Positions 1 through 6,923 of a stretch of 64,000 bases of DNA are shown one piece after another. Location: assembly GCA_002439875.1 (NCBI GenBank), contig DJQB01000025.1, positions 12,966 to 76,965 on the forward strand, written 5' to 3'. Positions within the stretch are counted from its first letter, which is position 1, and every line of letters begins with the position of its first letter. A model generated the notes under the pieces. That model made no database searches and was not told where the DNA came from. It worked only from the letters and a program-made list of their open reading frames with translations. The stretch is from Bacteroidales bacterium UBA6397 (GTDB lineage: Bacteria > Bacteroidota > Bacteroidia > Bacteroidales > UBA932). The translations under genes were made by a program, and so were the position numbers.

Positions 1-222
1 GTTCACCTGAATGAACGGACGGGCGGACAACATCTCGTGAAAATCGGTCAGAAGAGCGTCCCCCTGAACCTCGCAGGACTTGATTTCCTTCTCCATCCTC
101 GAGCGCGAGTCGACATCCTCCGTCCCGAACATCTCCACCAGAAGAGATGACGTAATGCACAGAAAGTCTGTCTGCCGCGCGAGAATCGTTATGAAATCAT
201 GACGGGTTCCCCGAAAAGCCAT
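1..222 (-). CDS. DUF47 / PhoU-like protein, 5' part only
   Basis: The first 74 codons of a gene that runs off the left edge. The N-terminus begins MAFRGTRHDFITIL and continues with a long helical stretch rich in paired charges (the EMFGTEDVDSRSRMEKEIKSC region). This is the pattern of DUF47 proteins, cytoplasmic PhoU-like helical bundles usually encoded next to a PiT-type phosphate permease. The partner gene would lie outside the window. The ATG at 222 is the only sensible start. A TAAATTTG -7 box on the minus strand (287-294) lies about 65 bases upstream. The family call rests on a short N-terminal segment and is moderate. Confidence 0.5.
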   Translation of the reverse strand, partial: MAFRGTRHDFITILARQTDFLCITSSLLVEMFGTEDVDSRSRMEKEIKSCEVQGDALLTDFHEMLSARPFIQVN

Positions 223-648
223 CCTAATTCTTCTAATTAAGCCCATAAATACTTTTTAACCCAATAAACATTTTTTTGTAGCGCGTCAAATTTACAACCT
301 ATTTCCGTATTTCACCACATTTCCATAAAAAACAAGAACTTTTTCATGTTATTTCTTTTTGAATCCGCGTTCGTGTCACGCATAAAGCTACATTTGTCAC
401 AGGTTTTTGTCCTGCAGAGGATTGTCCGACAAATGCCTTTCACGTTTATCCCGCCATAGGCCAGCCGGCTCTCCGGTTCTCAATACAACACTAAGCGGCG
501 TTCTGCCGCGGTATCCACTCAAATTTCGAAACTTGCTTTACTCTTCGTTCCGGAGATGCGCACACTGGCCAGCGGGAAAATGCGTGAAAAGATCCAAACG
601 TTTTGAATTTCAGCGCAAACTTCGTAAATTGCCGCCAAAACCGAAATA
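223..648. other. intergenic region between divergent genes
   Basis: AT-rich spacer of 426 bases. It holds a minus-strand TAAATTTG box (287-294) for the DUF47 gene and a plus-strand TACATTTG box (389-396) that could serve the glycosyltransferase at 649. An 80-codon frame at 407-649 shows no protein-like composition and is not called as a gene. No hairpin terminator or RNA gene was recognised. Confidence 0.4.
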
Positions 649-1743
649 ATGCGACTCGCTTACTGCATACACGCGCTTAATCTTTCTGGCGGCATCGAGA
701 GAGTACTCACGACAAAGGCCAACTATCTGGCCGACATCCTGGGCTATGAAGTCCACATCATCACTGCCCGCCAAAAAGGCCGGCCCGAATTTTTCAGACT
801 CAGCGCAAAAATCATCCGCCACGATCTTGACGCCAATGACCGTATGTTCCTCTTCAAGTACAGGCATAGGCTGGACTCGCTTCTCGGGAGAATCCGTCCG
901 GATGTCACTGTAACCGTCTGCGACAACAGCCTCTACGCCCTCACGGGATGCACCGACGGAAGCGCTAAACTGGGAGAGTTCCATTTTTCACATGAGAAAT
1001 TTCTGATGAAATACGGCGCTAACGTTTTCGGAAAGATGTATGCGTCTCTAAGAACGAGAAGGTTGGAGTCAGCGGTAAGAAGGCTGGACAGTTTCGTGGT
1101 CCTGACCAAGTCCGACAAGAAGGACTGGGAAAAGGTCCGGCCTGATGTGGAGCAAATCTACAATCCATTGTCCTTTGTCTCCAAAGAGATCTCTCCGCTT
1201 ACAAACAAGCGATGCATAGCGGCCGGAAGACTTGAGAGTCAGAAAAACTTCAAAGACCTTATAACCGCTTGGCAGACGGTCAACGCCAGGCATCCGGACT
1301 GGACTCTAAGCATTTACGGAAACGGAAGTCAGGCAGACGCGCTCCAAAGCCAGATCAACTCGGCCGGACTGCAGGGGAAGGTGATTCTGGAAGGCAACAC
1401 GAATGACATCCGGGAAGAGATGCTGGACAGCTCGTGCCTCGTCATGTCCTCCAGATTCGAGGGCTTTCCGATGATCCTGCTGGAGGCACTCGCCACGGGT
1501 CTACCGATTGTCAGCTACGACTGTCCGAAAGGACCGTCCGAGATTGTCACGATCGGTGCGAACGGATACCTCGCGAAAGTCGGGGACACCGCCACTCTGG
1601 CCCGGGGAATATGCAGTGTCATAGCCAACGAAGAACTTCGCAGGCGGTTCGGGTCCGAATCGAAAAGAAGATCCGAAGACTTCACATTGGAGAAGACGAT
1701 GGAAAGATGGGACTTTCTGTTCAAGGAAATCGCCGGACGGTAG
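649..1743 (+). CDS. GT4-family glycosyltransferase
   Basis: A 364-residue retaining glycosyltransferase with the GT-B fold. It probably transfers a sugar from a nucleotide donor onto a membrane-bound glycan intermediate on the cytoplasmic face. The N-terminal acceptor domain opens with MRLAYCIHALNLSGGIERV, where the GGIER glycine loop is typical of GT4. The C-terminal donor domain holds the AAGRLESQKNFKDLI segment and, near residues 270-280, the EX7E motif in FEGFPMILLEALATGLPIV. Length is normal for the family. It lies tail-to-tail with the Stealth gene, with no gap between the two stop codons, so the two units probably share termination. Donor and acceptor cannot be read from sequence. Confidence 0.88.
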   Translation: MRLAYCIHALNLSGGIERVLTTKANYLADILGYEVHIITARQKGRPEFFRLSAKIIRHDLDANDRMFLFKYRHRLDSLLGRIRPDVTVTVCDNSLYALTGCTDGSAKLGEFHFSHEKFLMKYGANVFGKMYASLRTRRLESAVRRLDSFVVLTKSDKKDWEKVRPDVEQIYNPLSFVSKEISPLTNKRCIAAGRLESQKNFKDLITAWQTVNARHPDWTLSIYGNGSQADALQSQINSAGLQGKVILEGNTNDIREEMLDSSCLVMSSRFEGFPMILLEALATGLPIVSYDCPKGPSEIVTIGANGYLAKVGDTATLARGICSVIANEELRRRFGSESKRRSEDFTLEKTMERWDFLFKEIAGR

Positions 1744-2634
1744 TTATTTCTCAAACACCGATTTTACAGGAAGGGCAAGTTCAAACGAGTCCAGAAGGAT
1801 TTTCCTTTCCGACAGATAAGACTCTTCCTTGAGATGCACGTCGTTGATGCATACAAGTTTCCTGGACGGTGCATTAAGAAATTTTCCAATCTTGTAAGCC
1901 GAGGATGTGGCAATGGAGAAAAACTTGCCGGACAGACGCCGGCGGATTGCCTTTCCTTTGTGAAAAAGATAATCCAGAAATAAGTACTGGTTCAGATTAT
2001 CCATCGTACGTACTTGAGAGACAGTAGGATAAATCTCATTTTTCATTTTCTCGAAAATCTCCTCGCAAGAACTTCTGAACATAGGAGAGCAGATGTGCTG
2101 TGGGCGAACAAAAAGCAAGCCACGCCCAAGTCCAAGACATTTTCTGGCCATCCGGTCGGAATTCCTGCACTGGCGCTTGTACATTCCGCCAGCGAAAATG
2201 TGGCGCGAGAATCCGATCACTATCTTCCCGTCACGGAAAAAATCATCCTCCCTGCAGGGAGAGACAGGGAACATGTCATCGTTGAAATAGATGAAACGTT
2301 CGTCAAGCCCGGGAATCCTGTGCAGGAACATTTCTATCGTGGTGCTGTTGAATGTCGGCAGAAACTCTTCGGGAATGATGTCACGATGCATCACGATCCT
2401 CAGCCTCTCCGAAGCCCAGTCCGGAACCTGAGTCTTTCCTGACACGACCAGATAAACATTCCGGATGAACGGCATGTGGGTCTCTATGCCTCGAAGAAGG
2501 TACTTCAAAGTCCCCCAATCCCGGAACCGTTTGTCAAGAGCCGGGACATTCAAGGCTCGTGAATATTCTTCCCTCCAAACGGGATCCAAACCGTTGACAT
2601 AGGTTATGACTGCATCCATAGAATCAACTGTCAA
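1744..2634 (-). CDS. Stealth-family sugar-phosphate transferase
   Basis: A 296-residue protein with the Stealth signature. The CR1 motif DAVITYVNGLDP lies at residues 7-18 and the CR2 region TFNSTTIEMFLHRIPGLDERF, followed by IYFNDDMF, lies around residues 93-121. Family members transfer a hexose 1-phosphate from a UDP-sugar to build phosphodiester-linked capsule polymers. The ATG at 2634 overlaps the upstream licD stop by 11 bases. An internal ATG at 2619 (MDAVITYV) would start the protein exactly at CR1 and is an equally good choice. It follows licD on the same strand, so the two are probably co-transcribed and act on the same surface glycan. Confidence 0.82.
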   Translation of the reverse strand: MTVDSMDAVITYVNGLDPVWREEYSRALNVPALDKRFRDWGTLKYLLRGIETHMPFIRNVYLVVSGKTQVPDWASERLRIVMHRDIIPEEFLPTFNSTTIEMFLHRIPGLDERFIYFNDDMFPVSPCREDDFFRDGKIVIGFSRHIFAGGMYKRQCRNSDRMARKCLGLGRGLLFVRPQHICSPMFRSSCEEIFEKMKNEIYPTVSQVRTMDNLNQYLFLDYLFHKGKAIRRRLSGKFFSIATSSAYKIGKFLNAPSRKLVCINDVHLKEESYLSERKILLDSFELALPVKSVFEK

Positions 2635-3430
2635 GTAGATAAACTGTCAGATCATGCGTTTTGCGGTCTTTCTCGGGAGGCAGGGTCATATAGTCACCGA
2701 ACATCTGCGAAAGCCAGCCGTCCCAACGTCTGAAAGCCTTGAAGCGGCAGCCCTCGAACTCAATGTCGGAATATTCCTCAAGCATGCTCTTTTCGAATAT
2801 TTCCCTCGTTCCATTGTATGTGACGGAGACTGCTCCCGCAAGACGGGAAGTCTCATAAGGGTACTTCAAGACCTCTGAATTAATCTTTTTCAACCAATAT
2901 TCAGCACCCATCGCATGGGCTTCCAGTTTGGAAAACAATGGCTGATGGAAATTGAAAAGATCAAAACGAGTTCCGCAGATGTTGAGCCTGTGGGACCAGT
3001 GAGTCAGACGATGTTCCCTTTTCCTCTGAAAGTCAGGATTTTCCGGTTTTCCATCCATAGGGAATATGTCGATGTTCAAACCGAAATCATAATCACATCC
3101 TTTCCCTTGTAGGCTTTTGGTGTGAGTGTCCTCAACCTTTGCGAAGAAATGGACAAAACGGTCACCCTTATCTCCCTCCTTATGGCAAAGACAACGGTAA
3201 CGAGAATCACCTTCCTTGCCGAATGATGCAACAAAACGCTCATAGTCAGGCCGTGGCATCAGCAAATCAATGTCATCATCCCACGGAATGAACCCCTTGT
3301 GACGCACTGCCCCTAGAAGCGTTCCATAAGCAATAGAATAACGAATCCCTTCTTTTGCGCAAAAGGAATCCACCGCCTTAAGGATGTCCAGAAGATAAAG
3401 TTGAATCTCCCTATGTGACAATTTTTTCAT
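2624..3430 (-). CDS. LicD-family phosphotransferase (copy 1)
   Basis: A 268-residue LicD/fukutin-type nucleotidyltransferase-fold enzyme. Relatives transfer phosphocholine or alditol phosphates from CDP-linked donors to cell-surface glycans. The diagnostic block AYGTLLGAVRHKGFIPWDDD runs through residues 34-53, and the metal-binding acidic residues are D51-D55 (DDDID). It shares this block almost exactly with the second licD at 5905, so the two are probably ancient duplicates with different acceptors. It is the first gene of a minus-strand pair with Stealth. A TATATTTG box at 3460-3467 sits 30 bases upstream of the start, back-to-back with the promoter of the aminotransferase gene. Confidence 0.88.
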   Translation of the reverse strand: MKKLSHREIQLYLLDILKAVDSFCAKEGIRYSIAYGTLLGAVRHKGFIPWDDDIDLLMPRPDYERFVASFGKEGDSRYRCLCHKEGDKGDRFVHFFAKVEDTHTKSLQGKGCDYDFGLNIDIFPMDGKPENPDFQRKREHRLTHWSHRLNICGTRFDLFNFHQPLFSKLEAHAMGAEYWLKKINSEVLKYPYETSRLAGAVSVTYNGTREIFEKSMLEEYSDIEFEGCRFKAFRRWDGWLSQMFGDYMTLPPEKDRKTHDLTVYLLDS

Positions 3431-3459
3431 TATCTTTCTAAAATATAGCCTGATGTTTA

Positions 3460-3487
3460 CAAATATAATTGATTTTTGTTAAATTTG
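3460..3487. promoter_or_regulatory. divergent promoter pair, licD / aminotransferase
   Basis: TATATTTG reads on the minus strand at 3467-3460, 30 bases before the licD start. TAAATTTG reads on the plus strand at 3480-3487, 21 bases before the aminotransferase ATG. Both match the Bacteroidota -7 consensus TAnnTTTG. The -33 elements are weak (TTTA at about the right distance). The shared 78-base spacer suggests coordinated expression of both halves of the locus. Confidence 0.55.
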
Positions 3488-3508
3488 TGAATCTGTAGCA
3501 AACGGAAT

Positions 3509-4564
3509 ATGCATTCATACGTATTTCCAGGTGATCTGGACAAGAAAATAGCGGCGATCGGGGCGCAGCCGATCCCTTACATGAGGACCGATGAGTTCTC
3601 AAGAATCAATCTCGAATCCGAGAGAATCCTTCTGGATCTCATTCATTGTCAAGGAGGAAGAACTGTTATCTACACTGGCTCCGGCACCGGCGCCATGAGC
3701 GCGGTTGTAGAGAACTATGTCAGCACGAAGAAGAAAGCGATAGCGGTCAACGGCGGATCCTTTGGAAAGCGTTGGGTCTCGCTGTGTGAATATTATGGGA
3801 TTCCGGTGATTGACTTCAAGGTCCCGTTCGCCCGGGACATCGACTACGGCGCGCTTGAGCGGACAATCGAAACCGAGCATCCGGATGTGTTCCTTTGCCA
3901 ACACCACGAGACTTCCACAGGACAGATTTTCAATCTGGAGAAGATTTCCGGAATATGCCGACACCATAACGTGTCCCTTGTGGTGGATGTCATCAGTTCA
4001 TTCCTGGCGGAGCCACTTGACATGGACGCTCTGGGAATAGACATCTGCATCACCAGCACGCAGAAAGGCCTGAACATTCCTCCCGGATTGTCAATCCTCT
4101 TCATAAGCAAACGGTTGGATGGCTACGACTATTCCCACAGAGGCTATTACTGGGACTTTGAGGACAATCTTGCCAACCTTAAGAGAGGCCAGACCCCGTT
4201 CAGTCCGGCAACCACGATATTCCTCCAGCTCAATGCGAGACTCAGGCAGATTCAGGCACAGGGCGGAGAGACATTCAACATCTCTCTGGTGCGCCACAGG
4301 GCGGAGGTGTTCCGTAAGGAGTGCTTGAAATACGGTTGGGGCATGCCCGCCGAGGTTCCTTCCAACGCCATCACCGCGATCCAGACAAAGGACACGGAAG
4401 AGCGGAGAATATTCAGAGGCCTTATTGAGCGCTACGACACTTTCATCATGCCCGGCTCCATCCCTGGGTTCTACAGGATCTCACACATGGGCATCCAATC
4501 CGATGAAGAACTTAGGAAGTTAGCATTTCAGATCCACATAATCGAAGAAGAATCTGCCCGATGA
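3509..4564 (+). CDS. class V PLP-dependent aminotransferase
   Basis: A 351-residue fold-type I aminotransferase related to alanine-glyoxylate and 2-aminoethylphosphonate transaminases. The glycine-rich phosphate loop YTGSGTGAMSAVVENY, the aspartate in VVDVISS and the cofactor lysine K186 in ITSTQKGLNIPPG are all visible. It starts a plus-strand operon: the next gene, encoding a cytidylyltransferase/oxidoreductase fusion, overlaps its stop (ATGA), and licD copy 2 follows. No phosphonate-forming genes (PepM, phosphonopyruvate decarboxylase) are present, so the amino acceptor may be a keto or aldehyde form of the small molecule that is later CDP-activated. The substrate is inferred from context only. 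Confidence 0.82.
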   Translation: MHSYVFPGDLDKKIAAIGAQPIPYMRTDEFSRINLESERILLDLIHCQGGRTVIYTGSGTGAMSAVVENYVSTKKKAIAVNGGSFGKRWVSLCEYYGIPVIDFKVPFARDIDYGALERTIETEHPDVFLCQHHETSTGQIFNLEKISGICRHHNVSLVVDVISSFLAEPLDMDALGIDICITSTQKGLNIPPGLSILFISKRLDGYDYSHRGYYWDFEDNLANLKRGQTPFSPATTIFLQLNARLRQIQAQGGETFNISLVRHRAEVFRKECLKYGWGMPAEVPSNAITAIQTKDTEERRIFRGLIERYDTFIMPGSIPGFYRISHMGIQSDEELRKLAFQIHIIEEESAR

Positions 4565-5901
4565 GGAAAGTGATTACCTACGGAACGTTTGACGTTCTCC
4601 ACCAAGGACACATCAATCTGCTGCGCAGGGCCAAAGAGTTAGGCGACTGGCTGATAGTCGGAGTCACTACGGACAATTTCGACCTTGAGCGCGGCAAGCT
4701 CAACACACGAGACAGCGTTATGAAGCGGGTTCAGGCCGTCAAGGAAACAGGATTCGCAGACGAGGTCATCATTGAGGAGTATAAAGGTCAGAAAATCGAT
4801 GACATCCAGAAGTACAATGTGGATGTGTTCGCGATAGGCTCCGACTGGGAAGGCTATTTCGACTATCTTAAGGAGTACTGCGAAGTGGTCTATCTTCCTC
4901 GTACTCAAGGCATCTCTAGCACCATGCTACGAGAAGAGCAGATTTCAGTCAGAATCGGAGTGATCGGGACAGGCAGCATCGCGAGGCGTTTCATTCCTGA
5001 AGCAAAATTCGTCAGCGGAAATGTTGTCACCACTGCCTACAACCCTGACTACGATTCATGCGCGGAATTTTGTTCTGAGCATGGTATAAAAGCGGCCAAA
5101 AATCTGGAGGAGCTTTTGGAAAACTGTGACGCGGTCTATGTTGCTTCTCCTCACTACACTCATTTTGACTATGTGAAAGCAGCTTTGGAGGCCGGGAAAG
5201 ATGTCCTTTGCGAAACGCCTTTCGTTCTTCATCTTTCTGAAGCCGAGAAACTTTACACTATCGCTGAATCCAATCACAGGACTTTGATGGTAGCTCACAA
5301 GACTGCTTACTGTCCAGCTTTCCGGCATCTTGTAACGATGCTTAAATCGGGAGTCATCGGTAAAATCGTGGACATCAATGCTTCTGTCACCACACTGACT
5401 GATGAATTTTCCTCTAAACTCGATCACAACAGATTCGGAGGAAGCATGAACGAAAATGCGTGCTTCCCTCTCCTTCCGATCATCAAGTTGCTGGGCAGAG
5501 AGGTTCGCAACGTCAACTTCTATTCGATCATGAAGAATGATGTTGACATTTACACCAAAGCAGTGTTCCGTTACGACAACGCGACAGCCTCTTTTCAAGT
5601 AGGGCTCGGAGCCAAGACAGAAGGCAGCATGACTGTTTCCGGAACAAAGGGCTACATCTATGTCCCGGCTCCATGGTGGAAGACGGATTACTTCGAACAG
5701 CGCTTTGAAGATCAGAACCTTAACAGAAAATGCTTTTTCCCTTTCATGGGAGAAGGCCTAAGGTATGAGATCCGAGAGTTCATCTCCCACATACTCAATC
5801 CTGATCAAAGCATCTATCTTCTGACAAAGGAAGAGATTCTGAAAATGACTGAAGTCCAAGAGGACCACATAAACGGGAAAAATGTTTTCAAACTAAGCTA
5901 A
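4561..5901 (+). CDS. bifunctional cytidylyltransferase / Gfo-Idh-MocA oxidoreductase fusion
   Basis: A 446-residue two-domain protein. Residues 1 to about 128 are a TagD-like cytidylyltransferase, with the HxGH motif H14-QGH in GTFDVLHQGHINLL and the ISSTMLR motif near residues 118-124, both of which bind the nucleotide. Residues about 131-446 are a Gfo/Idh/MocA NAD(P)-binding domain, with GVIGTGSIARRF as the Rossmann glycine loop. Its usual catalytic EKP motif reads ETP (around residues 217-220, CETPFVLH), so the conserved lysine is missing and ordinary dehydrogenase chemistry is uncertain. The start overlaps the aminotransferase stop by four bases. Together with that gene and licD, the protein probably makes and activates a CDP-linked small polyol or amino-alcohol; this is inference. 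Confidence 0.83.
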   Translation: MRKVITYGTFDVLHQGHINLLRRAKELGDWLIVGVTTDNFDLERGKLNTRDSVMKRVQAVKETGFADEVIIEEYKGQKIDDIQKYNVDVFAIGSDWEGYFDYLKEYCEVVYLPRTQGISSTMLREEQISVRIGVIGTGSIARRFIPEAKFVSGNVVTTAYNPDYDSCAEFCSEHGIKAAKNLEELLENCDAVYVASPHYTHFDYVKAALEAGKDVLCETPFVLHLSEAEKLYTIAESNHRTLMVAHKTAYCPAFRHLVTMLKSGVIGKIVDINASVTTLTDEFSSKLDHNRFGGSMNENACFPLLPIIKLLGREVRNVNFYSIMKNDVDIYTKAVFRYDNATASFQVGLGAKTEGSMTVSGTKGYIYVPAPWWKTDYFEQRFEDQNLNRKCFFPFMGEGLRYEIREFISHILNPDQSIYLLTKEEILKMTEVQEDHINGKNVFKLS

Positions 5902-5904
5902 ACA

Positions 5905-6732
5905 ATGAGACAACTTACTCTTAAAGAGTTGCAGTCATTCAACCTTGAGATTCTCAAGGATGTGGCTGGCTTCTGCGAAAGAAGCGGGATAAGATATTCA
6001 CTAGGCTACGGGACACTTCTGGGAGCCGTACGTCATAAGGGGTTCATTCCTTGGGATGACGACATTGATGTCATGATGCCAAGGGAGGATTACGAAAGGT
6101 TCAGAACCCTATACCGCTCAGATAAATATTCCTTCATTGACAACCGCAACACTCCGGACTGCTACATCGCTTTCGGGAGGGTTTGCGACACAGAAAAGAC
6201 GACTGCATCAAGTTGCATACCTTGGGTCAAGAAGGATGTCGGAGTGTGGATTGACATATTCCCGATTGACAGGGTTCCTGATGATATGGAAACATTCAGA
6301 AGGATTTATGATTCCTTGTTGCTGCTCATGAAATTCAATCTTGGAATCCGCAAGGTACACACATTTTCTTCATCTAGACTTTCCATAAGGAAAAGGCTGA
6401 AAGTCTGGCTTCTAAAAAGAATGCACCCAAGGCTGATCAAAAGGGATCCTGCCGACATTGTCAAGGACATGAACACATTGATCTCGCTTGTCTCACCCGC
6501 AGAAAGCAAACATTGGTCACAGCTTTGCTGTCCGGATGCAGGGACCGATGAGTTCTTCAATGAAGATGAGATTAATGAATATGTCAAAATGCCTTTTGAA
6601 GACAGCGAGTTCTATGTCTGGAGCGGCTACGACAAGATTCTTCGTGACTCCTACGGGGATTTCATGACGCTTCCGCCTAAGAAAAAGCAAAGGCCTCTTC
6701 AAAACTACATCACATTCTTCTGGAAGGACTAG
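5905..6732 (+). CDS. LicD-family phosphotransferase (copy 2)
   Basis: A 275-residue LicD enzyme with the same diagnostic core as the copy at 2624 (GYGTLLGAVRHKGFIPW, then DDDID at residues 51-55). It starts three bases after the cytidylyltransferase-fusion stop, so it is the last gene of the aminotransferase operon. The probable reaction is transfer of the phosphorylated group from the CDP-X made by the preceding enzymes to a glycan acceptor. The region after residue 75 diverges from copy 1, consistent with a different acceptor. A long hairpin and a palindromic repeat follow in the 3' region. Confidence 0.88.
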   Translation: MRQLTLKELQSFNLEILKDVAGFCERSGIRYSLGYGTLLGAVRHKGFIPWDDDIDVMMPREDYERFRTLYRSDKYSFIDNRNTPDCYIAFGRVCDTEKTTASSCIPWVKKDVGVWIDIFPIDRVPDDMETFRRIYDSLLLLMKFNLGIRKVHTFSSSRLSIRKRLKVWLLKRMHPRLIKRDPADIVKDMNTLISLVSPAESKHWSQLCCPDAGTDEFFNEDEINEYVKMPFEDSEFYVWSGYDKILRDSYGDFMTLPPKKKQRPLQNYITFFWKD

Positions 6733-6737
6733 CCAGT

Positions 6738-6762
6738 GGTCACTGAGCCTGTCGAAGTGACC
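6738..6762. repeat. dispersed 25-bp palindromic repeat, copy A
   Basis: Best-preserved copy of a repeat found at several places in the window: arms GGTCACT and AGTGACC around the centre GAGCCTGTCGA. It begins six bases after the licD copy 2 stop codon. The arms could form a 7-bp stem in RNA. It shows the full-length form from which the copies inside coding regions have diverged. Confidence 0.7.
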
Positions 6763-6789
6763 GCGAGTTTAAGATTTTCGTCAACTAAC

Positions 6790-6855
6790 GGTCAGAAAAA
6801 AATCAAATTGGAAATTTTGCACGTTACCAAAATTTCCAATTTGATTTTCCTGACC
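6790..6855. repeat. conserved-centre long hairpin, copy 1 (possible bidirectional terminator)
   Basis: Outer arms 6790-6811 and 6836-6855 are complementary except for a short A-rich mismatch (GGTCAG and TCAAATTGG match CCAATTTGA and CTGACC). They enclose a 24-base centre (6812-6835) made of AAATTTTG, CACGTTAC and CAAAATTT, which can itself pair. It lies between the convergent licD and uvrA genes, so it could end both transcripts. The centre recurs almost unchanged at 26006-26028 inside a completely different stem. Confidence 0.65.
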
Positions 6856-6923
6856 ATAGATAAAGAATCAGGGATATATCCCTGTCAAGGAAATTTTAAT
6901 ATCAGTCGGTGATATAGCATTGG

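Noticed and set aside
407..649. 80-codon frame before the glycosyltransferase gene
   Set aside because: Arg/Pro/Cys-rich with no protein-like pattern, begins in promoter DNA and ends on the next gene's start codon.
3509..6732. Phosphonate (2-aminoethylphosphonate) biosynthesis cluster
   Set aside because: The aminotransferase resembles AEP transaminases, but phosphoenolpyruvate mutase and phosphonopyruvate decarboxylase are absent from the window.
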